The notes under the pieces are model-generated. The model saw only the letters and a list, made by a program, of their open reading frames with translations. It ran no database searches and was not told the DNA's origin. Made by a program: the position numbers and the translations under genes. From Heligmosomoides polygyrus polygyrus (taxonomy: Eukaryota; Nematoda; Chromadorea; Rhabditida; Heligmosomidae), in contig OX377202.1 in NCBI GenBank assembly GCA_947396885.1, forward strand, positions 63,212,643 to 63,276,642: 64,000 nucleotides of DNA, given 5' to 3'. Positions 14,101-26,100 of this stretch are shown one piece after another (positions within the stretch are counted from its first letter, which is position 1; every line of letters begins with the position of its first letter).

Positions 14101-17100
14101 TAATAGAACCCGCTATAATTTAGCTATACAAGCCGTTATTCTGGTTACCTCTCTTGACTACTACTTACGTTAGTAGCCATCAAGAGGACGAGACGCTTTT
14201 CTCGATCCTGCTATTTTTCCTGGAGATTAGAATGGACCACGCGGTCACGAAATTTGATGGCACTGCCGAAAATAGCGGCAACCCAACTGAGGCCAGAGGA
14301 ATAACGGTTCGAGCGACCTGGGTATAACCTGAACAATGGGAAAAGGCCAAAACATCGATCACGAGTGCTAGCACAAGGGCTTCAGGAAGCTAAGAAGCGA
14401 CAACGAGGGGGGGGGGCACAAATAGAGATGGAAGGTCGTTAGGAGAGAGCTTGCCGGTATGGATGGTACGGGAGAAGACGTCTTAGCTAGGCAAACATGC
14501 GGACGAGAACAGCGCAACCATTCCAGTGCGTGGGGCTAATCGCTCAGGGGAAGAAGGAAAAGACCATTAGCAATCCAGACACTAACCGCACCAAAACCGT
14601 CATTATATGTATACCCAGTGGCGGTTTTGCCTCTAGTTCGGCACTACACCACACCGAATCAAAGAAGTCGACAAACTCCTTTTGAGCTCGACAGTCACAA
14701 GCCGCCGTGGAGCAGAGTGCTCAGAACATTCCTCCGTGAAAGTCTACTGCCTAGTTCATTCAACTGCAGAGACAACTGGAAGGGATGGTGGGCAGCCGCA
14801 ATTAACACTACCTGGTAGCGTCCATACACCGATTAACACACCTAACAATAGTACAATCAGTTACCTTCAAAGTGATTCCGAATTCGCAGACTACACTCTA
14901 CTAACATTCGAAGCTAATACTCTCCAAAACAGACACTAACAGCATGTTCCCCTTCGTTCTGCGAAGAGGCCCATCTTCCCAAGTCTTCTGACACAGACAC
15001 CATGTCATTTATTGTTCAAAGTAGGCCTCTGAATATCTCCACTCCAGACTACTAGACGAACGCTAATGTGACGATAACTTACTTACCTACCTGTTACAGC
15101 TGGCACATATGAATTGGCGTCGTTGACTAGAGGCCGCGGTAATTACGGAATATGTCAACCCTTCGCACGTGAACAACTTGCCTTTGGTCTAATATACCTT
15201 CTGTCGAAAATCGGAAAAATGCTAATGCGCATTGACCCAAGTAGTGACCTACATTGCGGAAGGAACACCTTTCTCGCCAGCAACATTGGGTCTGGGAAAA
15301 AATCTGTGAACTTCCACTCGCATATGCACTCCTGGCTAACCCAACATCAAAATTGGTGGTAAATTGGAGAAGAATTATCTTATTTGCTGTGCTCATCAAG
15401 ATGCGAACGGCGAGCGTTCTAGCAAGACAAAAACCAAAAAGAAGTGAGAAAAACCCAAAACGGAGAAACATGAGCAGTAATGGACTGGGCCAGGAAAGAA
15501 ACCGCAGAAGCTACAGCACGGAGATAACCCGAGTTTCCCTAACTCGCGAGCGCAGATTCCTAACCGTTTCTCGGAGCGAACTTCCATGCAAACGCAGTGC
15601 AATACTTCTCCTACCAAGACAACAATGACATGACGATGATGACGATCGCCGGGACCAGCAGTATCCAAACGACGCTGATGTCCCAGGAGAACCGCGGCGT
15701 GACAAACGGCATGGAGTTGACAACTACTCCGTTGCCACCAGCAGAGCGGGATAGCTAGCGAATCTGCCGCGTAGGACAGCGGAGAAAACCGAAGTGGCCA
15801 AAGACAGACCTTGTCATCGCCGACGACGAATGGCCTGTCTTCGGAGTACATCCTCCTCATCTCATCAGCCTCAATACGAGCTGCGATGTAAGCTGTCCTT
15901 GGCATCTCACTCCGCCGACTTCGGATTGGATGGCTCGCCACCTCGTCCTCATTGCTTGCAGGGGATTTCTTCACCTAAAAACGGGACATCTACTATATGG
16001 ACATGTGCAAGGGCATTGGTAAGTTTCAGCCAGTGACATACCTTCTTAGCCGGCGACACGCTGAGCTGCTTGCCGAGCGATTTCCGCCGAGCAATCGTGG
16101 CTGCTTCCAGCTCCGCCGACCCCATGTTCACAACGTCATCCTTCAAACAATGACATAGGAATGGCTCTCGGTAGAGCCGGGCTAGGACTTACCTTTGAGT
16201 AATTGCCGGGCACGATGATCAGCCAATAATGCGATATGGGTCCGTACTCCTCCGAAGCCGGCCTTATCCTGACGACAACTTGCCCAGGTCGCCCTCCGAT
16301 TCCATTCGCTACGACGTCATCCAGCTCCGGCGGAAACACGAACGGAGGGCCCGTGGGATCGGTGACGATCACCACCTTAATCACAGACCATCAGATTCGA
16401 GTGCTCTTCCGGAGGCCGCAAGGAAATACTAACCTCCTTTGGCCAGTACTGACGAGCACCCGGGGGAAGGGTCCGAACGCCCACGTGGAAGGTGTACTGC
16501 ATGTAAGGGCGAAGGTTCGTCCATCTGTAACAGACGCGCCCTTTTGAATGCGTGGTTGTGCGAGAGCTGGGCGAAAAGAAACACCCACAGGTATTCTCTG
16601 CTGCCCTCGTCCAGCTCGTGCTTGAACCCAGGCGTTGTCATGCTCTTCATCGCCAACGTGTGGTCGAAGTACTCCTTCTTTCCAGTGTGATTCAGATAGA
16701 AACCCACGTGAACCGGGCCATTGTAGTCCCATCTGAGGAGAAATTTGGAGGGTTTGGAGGGTGCAGACGCCGCAGGAGGGCGTCTGAGGACATTTTGTAG
16801 TCGCTAACCTGAGTTTGACCGAATTACTCGTCTTCCATTCCACCACCAGATTCTGAACCATGTACGTCGGCGTCAGTCTTTCCAGCAATGTTGGTGGATC
16901 TGAGCATGCACCTTGTCGCTGAAAACAGGACAATTAGAAGTGTGCCCGCATTTCCGACTGAACCAACACTGGTACTTTCCGCTTTCCCACTTTAAATGAC
17001 TCTTTTCAGTTGAGGAGAGGCGTCAACATGTCACCCGCACTTGTTTGAAGCTTTCATACATATTTAGATTGTAAAAATTGTCTCTGCTTCCATCCAATAT

Positions 17101-20100
17101 CTAAAATGCATATCACAAGGAGTCCACTGCTGAGAAGACGTTATGAATCAATCTGAAGAAGAAATATCAAGGGAGAATGAAGACCAACATGCTATCTCCT
17201 CCCAGGTGGAGCAAATACACCCATAACATTCATGGTGATCTACACAGAAATTTAACACGGCCTCCTACTCGGCAATGCTAGGCAGCAGTCAGTCCTTAAC
17301 ACTCATTGCGGCTTTTGAACGACGATTTGTGAGGGCAACCATTTAACATCGGGCTTTCAACCTGCGCTTCTCGTTGAAGTTGTGCAAACCGGTAATTTCG
17401 CTGCTTCCAAAGCAAAACTGGCCGAATTTTCTAGTAGTGAAAACTGTGATTTTTCATGTGTGTTCACGTTTGGATTTCTAACTCAACCGTGGTCAAAACG
17501 TAACCATTGTTTGTTGTGTTCAGATCTGTGTGTTATCCGTAGGCGTTATAACGGGAGGCGCCTGTTCTTCCAAAATTCAACTTCAAGCCACAACAATTCG
17601 GCGCAAAGCGCCAAGATGACCTCGGGTGTTAGAACAGAAGAGGTATTGTCCAGGTAAAACACAGCAGACCAGAGAGAAACGAATTTTACTGCTCTTTGTT
17701 TCCTTCATCATGCAGAAGTGCCCATGCTACGTTTTCTTTTCTTTATTTGTTTGAATTATCGATTAGACAGTTTCATTAGATAGACGCTACTTGCTTACAT
17801 TCCCTCATAGTTTTCTGTCCTTCTTGAACAGCAATAAGCCTTGCGCCCAACACTTCTTGTCCATTGAAACGATATACGCATTTCTCGCGAAGGTCACCTG
17901 CGGGAGCCACTGGCGCTCTGTATGCGCTCTCTCCTCCATTCTTTGCGAAAATGCTGCACGGAGATCTCCTCACACATTCTGAGCGCTGGATCTTCTTCTC
18001 AGCGCTCAGAATCGAAGACACTCGCCGGCCGTTTGGACTTACTTCAGCCGCTGCGCAGGCGACTAGTGCAGTTGCAATTTGCTTCGCGTTTCCCATTTCC
18101 ATTAAGGATGATAAGGCTGCGGCACGCTAATTCTCGGCGCTGGCGGTAGATAAAAGTGCAAGCGAATTTTCAGAATCGATATATCCGCCATTCAAGCAGC
18201 GCCTGAGACAACACCGGCGAGCGCGCAATATGCTCGAGAATCGCTTTCAAACTCCCTGAATCTAGAAGGAGCTCAGGCCACGAAATGAGGACAACGCAAG
18301 AGCTCACGTTGTTCTTGATCGCAAGCACGCAGAACGCGTACGGCTTGTGCGCTGTGAGATGCGGCACTTCAAGATGTCGCGACGTCGGGCTCATCACCGT
18401 CCTCGCCGTCCATCGCTCCGTGTCCGCCCGTCCACCTGGCTCGTGCATGTACTTCACGACAAAGCCGTCCACCTAGAACGATAGGAAGTTCATCGGGCCA
18501 ACTCTGCAACACGAGCGCAGTTGGCGCCTTTTCTCTGACACCGGATGGCGGCAAGGCGGGAAACCCTGCAGAAAGGCGGAATAACTAACTACCTGTCCGT
18601 TCTCGAAGTCCCACTGCACGACGGCAGAGCTGTTTGTCGTCGCTTCGACTCGAACATTCGTTGGAGGCCCGACGAGAGCTGCAATGATTCGATAGCAATC
18701 ACAAAAACTTTGAAGACTCGGCTAGCCTCTGCACTCTTTTTCGCCTCCCAGCTGCAGACAGACTAATGTCCAAATCTATTGCCTGGTGATAGAAGCGTGT
18801 TGATGACGGCCGACAATATCCCGCTCTGGCTGGAGACGGGTGCTCGACGAAGAGAAAGCAAGGAGTGCGCTCCGCTACTCTTCTTCCGCTTCGTGAAGGA
18901 AGTGTCAACTTCGCGAAAGTAAAGGTCATTTCCTGCACCAGAGCCAGAAGTAATCCGATTGTGGTAGTCATTGCCGACTGGTACACCTTGATGAGAAAAG
19001 TCGCCTTCAGAGAAGGGCAGTAGCTGACGACTGCGAATTTTGGTGGGCGCTGTGGCGTTTCGGATTAGATACAGCAGGTGAAGCGGTGATAAGAGCATCG
19101 GGAACAGCTCCTCTGGTGGAGCTGGAAGGCCGAAGCAGCGATTCGATAGGGCTGACAGCAGAACGAGCAACGTCGGCATATGCATGTTCTTCAGTCGACA
19201 TGACGAGCAGAGGAATACATTTCCAATGCAACGCGGACGTATACCAATGAACGGAGCAAAGCGCGAGTCTCAATGGCCGAGATAATAGCTGTCAGAGCGG
19301 AAGCCGCGTAAAGGTACGCGGCCGCTGAGGCTGAAGCGGTGGTGGCCCATTGGACACCCACGGGAAGATCGCGATGCGAGTACTGCACAATTCAATTACG
19401 CCATGCTGCTCGACGACGACAGGAGTAGGTCCGTTCAGGGCGACCACTGGCGCGGAACGGAGAAGATAATCGTCTGCGAGGATAACGTGCTCAAAGAACG
19501 CACTATATTTAAGTGATGACCGAAGAGTAGTTGTAAGGAGTACCGGGCAACCACAACGAAACCTGCAGCTCAGTCGAAATGAAGTTCCACACAGCGCTTC
19601 CCTGTTTCCCCATTCCCAGGAGCGCTTGTCGACTGATACAGAATAAAGCCGGTGTCCCTTCCTAACCCTCGTTCGAGCATGCTGCACAATTCTTCGCCAA
19701 CCAAGCTGACGGATAATTCTACCTAAGCATGGGCTTCGTTTACTTTCCACGATTGACGAATAGCACTTTTACCCTTCAGTAATTTTTTTGCATTCAAGTA
19801 TCAATATTAATGTCAAACTTAAATAAGGTTAATATCTGCAATAATAGAGGATACGGAAATTATCTTTGATAATGAGACCCTTTTGAGACGACCCACGCAT
19901 TCCAGTTCAACGATCAGTTTGAATTGTAGTTCCACGTACACAATGACATGCAATAAACAGACTCCTCTTCTAGACCAGGGAGCAGTCAGGACGAAGCCAA
20001 CGTTCTGCACAGTTAGTCCACGTCAGGTTTAATCACAGACGACAGCCGCAGGAGATGAAATCCAGGCTTGTCGAGACTGTTAGAAGACAAACGGCTACAG

Positions 20101-23100
20101 CCCTTGAAGACTCCCACTATCATTACCAAGAGGTATGTCCAACTGAACGCAGGAACAATTTGTGCCGAGGCACGGGATCCAAGGAACTTCGCCACTTCCT
20201 CAAACACGGACGGAGAGAGAAAAGTCAGTAGGTGGACAGTGAATACAGATCAAAACAGTGAAGCTTTAGCGCGTTATGGGACTCTGCTTCTCCACATTAA
20301 ATGTGTCTTTCAGCAACCTTTAGCAGGAGTCCTCATAATACATCATCGCAACAACTAGAGGTGAGCAGACATTCTCCAGCCGTGCTTCAATGCTCTTCGT
20401 CCCAGCTACGGTACTTTTCAGTGTCTCATGAATCCTCGTAAGGCGGGGCGTGCGCTCATTCGACTGTACTTTCGAAATCCGTTCAAGAGAACGGCTGCCC
20501 CGTTAGGAGAGAAACGCACAGCAAGTGCTCTTACGGACACTTCGAGTAACACCGCTCATTGCCCTGCCACCGCTATAAACTTGATTATTCTCCATCTTCG
20601 AAAACAAAGCCCCCGGACGGCACTTAATCGATTACTGGCGCTACGTCACCACTTCTTCAAGCACGCACAAAGTCAGCACAATATAGCACTACAAGAATAA
20701 AGCGAACTGTGATGCATCACTTTCTGGATATGGCTCAGAAACGGTCTCTTCTAAAAGAAAAGCATTAGAAGGAATGAAGATGACCCAAATCATGACCCAA
20801 AAACGTTCTGCTTTCTTCTGCTCATGGGTACAAAAAGCAGCGAAATCTATCGGCCGGCTTGATTATGTGAGCAGGTGAACGTAAGTAACCTGCTAACCAA
20901 AGGCAGAGAGATGCTGACCAAGTATCGCAGCGATATTTGACAGGGATTTGTTTGCTGATAGAGTGCAGCGCAAGTAAATCGCCTACTTGATATCTTTGAG
21001 AGGAACCACGCCGTGGAGGAGAAAGGCAGGGTGACGTCGATGATCACCGGCCGTTCTGTGGAAGTGGTTGACGGCAGCAAGTTGTGCGAGTTGCTCGTAT
21101 GAGGCTTGGAAAGACCGCGCATAATGGGAATGTCCAGAGGGCCAGGTGCTTTGTTGATTATCGCGTCGAAGACGTCCGCACTGGAGATGCCGCTTTCAAC
21201 GGTGGCCGCCGACATTGTGGAGACGTCGCTGGAGCCCGCCGCCTTCGCAGTAACTTCTTCAGAAGCGATTGTGGAGTGCGCTGAAGAGAGCGGCTTCTCT
21301 AAATTCGAATCTACGGGACACTAATGAGACTGGATAAACACACACGCCACCACGATAATGGGTGTGAGCGCGGAGGAGCCGAACAAACGTGCCTGGCGTG
21401 GAGTTTTCGGAGCCTCGCCGACTGCTGCGAAGCCGCTGGAAGCGCTGCTTCTGCAGACGGCGCTTCTCCGCGTCGCTCTGCGGCCTTGTCTTCGCCTGAC
21501 GTTGTGATCTTCTGTCCGACTTGGAGTAGGTGATGCTCATGAATAATAGACTGGTGCAATCGAAGCGACGAGACGACCAGCAGTTCTCGTCGGCAGCTCG
21601 CGCCGGCGCGATGTCTTGTCGTGGTACTCCAATGTTCGTGTTGAAAACACTGGGAGAAGCGGGTGAGCGGCGAAAATTAGATGGGACGCCCTCAATCCGG
21701 GCAGTGGACTCAGAATTAATCCAATCCGCTAATGTACGAGGACACACACTGGCAGATAGCAGCCGCGCTGAGACCGAGGGGTACTGATCGCCCTCGTTGC
21801 ATGGGAGGAGGAGTACCCGAGCCGGCGGAGATAGCAGTCACTGCCACTTAAAAAGCCGAGCCGCACAGCCTTGAAGCGGCGTGGAACGAAGCGCACTGGC
21901 TCGGGAATCACCTTAAGCCTTACGAGATTGTCGGTCCTACAGCACCAACTCTACCATCTGAACCCGGTGGCCGTTGTATCTGATCAAGGAAAGCGATCTG
22001 CTTTATAGTCACACTGCTCACCTGTCATGAAGCTGCAAATTCTGTTGGTGACATTGTCAAACTTAGACCAGGCCTCCTTCACGCCGTCCGTGTTCGAGAC
22101 GTGGTACTTCCAGCCGGAGGCGATATAGTTAAGGAGCCCTTCGAGGTTGTTGATGATGCCGTCTTTGCAGATTACCGGGGAAATATGCCCATCGAGCGGA
22201 TCTCTGGTTGCGGTGGCATCAGCACTGTCTCTCTCGTCCATATTGAACTCTCCAGACGAGACGTCGTCCATGACAGAGCGAGTGGACGAGGCTAGGCGAC
22301 AGTACTCATCGCCGTCAGCGCGTTTCTAGAGAGACTGAACGAGCAAGTAACGACGACGACAATCGCACGACGCTGGCAAAGGAAACGCTGGTTGGCTGTA
22401 TGCGTGTGTGAATTGAAGCAAACGGAAAAGGGAAGAGAGATAATGGTGCGACAACCTCCATTCACCTGTGAAAGGCCTATTCAGCGTTTAATGACAGAAT
22501 GCAACTAATCGTCGCCAACTCTCCTTACCAGCCATTCGCGACACCAACTAACTACTAAAGCCGTCTAGGTCCCCCCCCCCTGGGAAGGGTTCCACTCAAC
22601 GAAAAAGGGTACCGAGAAATTTAAAGAAATACAATGGGATAAACTGATTCGATTTCGGATCGAAGCATAGCCTAGAAAGATCTCACGGAAAAGTCAGAAA
22701 CACGCGCTGTGATCGCAGTATCAGAAACAAAGACTGCGTGGAATCCACTTCCACAGTCATCTGAAGCAGTCGGTTACTGCGCAGGATCATGGCAATACGG
22801 CAGCGGAATCGGGACCTGCGCCATCCTTATATGGGCTAATTTCGATAGAATATTTAGAATCAAGTACGGTAACTTAGATAAGGGAAAGGGGCCAGTAGTG
22901 AAGATTCTTTCTTTGTTGATGATAGCCAAATGAGAGAGAACCTCTGCCCACCAAGTCCCTCCGCACTTCCTGGATTCTTTACCACGGCCAGTACTTGAAA
23001 AATATTCGCGAGGAAAGACTCCATGCTTGTGATCTGTGAGGGTGTTTTAATTTTTTCACGAACATTGTAAACATTTAAGACAACGGGTCCGATTTTTTCA

Positions 23101-26100
23101 ATAGACAAGCAAGCGATAAGAAAAGTGCTGAGCACAGATGCTATCATCTGGCCAAGCAGTGAACTGGAATACTTTAGGAGAATGTTCGACGCAAAGAAGA
23201 GCTGCACAGTAGAATAATTTGCGCTGCTCCCCTTATCAGTGAGTGCGAAATAAGATCCGAATGAATGTCTCAGATGGACTCGCTGGCATAGGATCCGAGA
23301 CCAAGATGGGCCCTGAATATCGAGACACCAGGCAAGCGAGTATGGGGGTCCAAAGAATATATAAGAGAAGGTAGTCAGCAGGAATTATGCGACGGGTCCC
23401 ACTTTGTCAAAGACTGCCTTTGATGGAACGAGGTGGCCACGGCAATGAAGACTAGAGGACCCTGTGGCTATGCCACAATAAGCACCAGCGGGTGAAGAAG
23501 AATGGTGGAGACCAATTCAGTTATGTCCACAGTCGATAATAGATCACAAACAAGGGAAAATTTCAGACCCATGAATACTTCCGAGACGATGCTGAGGTGC
23601 AGAAGACAAAAGAACGTCTTTACGCAGTTTGCCGCCATGCGTCACTCTCTCCTGATGTGTGCGCTGGGAGAGGGGAAGGGGTAACAAGTCATGCAGCAAT
23701 CCAATTCTTCTGAACGGCATGCCAATTGTCCGATTACCTGAAAACCTAGCTGACAGGTGCGAGCACTTCGGCTTCAACCAATTCCGTGGAGCAATTGCGT
23801 CGAAAGGAGAGGGTTCCGAAACCGCGAAATGCTATCATGAGCTTGTGTCCAGAAGTGGGCAAGCTTTCTCAAATCTCTTCGTGATGGCTGTTTAGAATTT
23901 AGAAAATGGAAACATAGGCAGAAATATATAACAAGGGATCGATGCAATGAGACGCAGTACAACAGCAGCGAGTCACGAGCCGACGCCTTTGTTTAAAGCT
24001 GGTCGAGATTCTGTAGAGCAAGCACTTGTAGCGGTCGAAAAGGGCATTCAGCGGTTTGGTTCCAACATCGCCCGAATAACAAACATCCGCAGATCGAATT
24101 TCCAATATTAGAGCATGCCGGCCGGAGGTATCAGCGGATGGGTGGTCTGACGGCGGCAACGAAACAACTGATTCCATAGCAGCAAATCTGGATGATAAGG
24201 CGGGAGTGCTGGCTGTTAGGAAGCCCCGAGGCGCAGGTGAGGGGCGACATTAATCCCGCAAATCAATCCCACTCACGAAGAGCTGCTGGCCGCTTTGAAT
24301 GCTAATAGATCAGACGTATTCAAGGCGCGTGTGGCAGAGCGGGAGGAAGTGAGGGCGAAAAAAGGGTAAAAGCGGACTGACGGCTCTACAAATTAGGAAG
24401 CAAGCGAGGCGCTATCAAGAAAACACATTGACGATACCCGTCACATTGCTGTTTAATCAACTAATGCGCCATGCGTGTCGGGCAATGACGTAGCGCTTCA
24501 GGAACCCAATTGAATGCGGGAAATTCGAGTGTTAGTCGACCAGAAGAGGTTGGAGGCGCGTCGGATGCAGTGCGATGAAAGAGTGGAGCACAGCTACTGT
24601 TGAGCTGCGCGACGCTAAGGCAATGCGCCTCAGATGGCCTACAGACAAACTGTGGGCGGCTCCACAATGCGTAGACCGAGAAGAGTGCGAAGGAGTCGGC
24701 CACCTAGCAGCACTGATTAGCATTAATCGAGTGGATGACGAATGAGCAGCTCTGCGAGCAGCGCGCAAGCCATCGAAACACTCCGTTGCGCGAGCAACGA
24801 AAATCATAGTAACTGCGAGCAGTGGAGGGCAATAGAATATAGTGAGCGCCCGCATTTGCATTCGCCACACATCAGAATTGAACGCCATAATGCGGAGTGA
24901 ACAGTCGCGCAAAAACAGCGCAAGACGTCCGAACCGAGCGCCCCCCCCCCCCGCGCGACAGGGAGGACAGCGTCTCGAGGACGATAACACGTCGCTGAGG
25001 GAAGACAGATGCTGCGAAGACGGTGGCTGGCAGGTGCGATTCGAAGCGCACTTCATCTCGCAGCGGTGATGTGAGGAAAAATGGAAGCCAGACGAAGGCA
25101 TTTTGTCGGCGTTTGTAGAAAAGCGAAACATTCCGTCACTCCAAGCCCTCCCTCGTCGAGAAGAAGCATGATTCTGGTGGAGCATACGGGAATGACTTCA
25201 TTCACCTACGTAGACAATGACGTCTGCAGGCAGGCACACTGCTTCCATGAACAGCGTTTGTCCCACGTGTCCGACCTGAATCCACGGAAGATTTGCTTCC
25301 ACACGAAAGAAACCGCTGCTAGTAGAACGATCCGGGAAATGAACGGCAACATGTCCTTGTAGAGCGCAATTCGATGAAGTCGCAAATAGGTGGACCTCCA
25401 AAGCAGAACAAACAACTTCTACCAGTACAGCCTACCACGAACAAACGTGGTTTGCTGCACAATTGCTGGCCTGTATGCTCTCATGCGGATTTCTTTTCCT
25501 CCTATAGACACCACGTTACGGAGTAGAAGCCGAGATGTATTACCCAGCTGTGACAGCCACCAGAACACACCATAAAACAACACAACGCATCGAAACACAA
25601 ACCTATACTGATAACCTTATTTGAATCTCCAAGATGTAATGATTTGATGGGTTGCGAAAACTGGCAAACAGAGTTCGCATTTCTTTTACCTTTGCCTGCG
25701 AACAGAGTTTTCCACTCGTTTTGCTTAGATTCTTCGTTTTTCTGTAATGGTGCCTACTCAGTCACGAAAAGTTTAGTCTTTGGAAGAATTTGTCAGCTTT
25801 GGAGACAAACACTGTTCCAGTAGCATGACTTAGGAACCTGTACACCCGTGTATGAGGAACGGGATAAAAAAGCCTCAGGGGCCAAACCTTCTCTATTTAG
25901 CCTAGAGCGGTTGTCAATACCAAACAGCTGCTGAAAATACGCAGATAATAAACGCGAAGGGCTCTCACTCGAAACCTTCTTCCAGAAAGATCAATCGTCA
26001 TTGCTCAGAAGGCGCCGTTAAACCCAACGCAACAGCCACCGTAATTCTCCTAGTAGCGCTCACCACCTATTATTTAAGGGACGGAGATACTTCAAAATTG

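Larger units (their letters stand above)
8987..15809. other. ptp-3 intron 17 (6.8 kb) containing a composite element
   Basis: Separates VVGDDK from IYNGFNN within one domain. It holds a non-LTR reverse transcriptase remnant (about 9330-9960), the composite element 10127-13100 and a dispersed-repeat copy (13925-14060). Confidence 0.6.

Noticed and set aside
16391..16933. 180-codon continuous minus-strand ORF
   Set aside because: It spans three ptp-3 exons and two short introns in a wrong frame; the spliced FN3 reading is far better.
24532..25185. 217-codon minus-strand ORF, including a hydrophobic segment [20 protein letters not shown]
   Set aside because: Composition is Ser/Arg-rich with a poly-C-derived glycine run, no recognised domain, and the candidate donor near 24705 is in the wrong phase (2) for the next ptp-3 exon.
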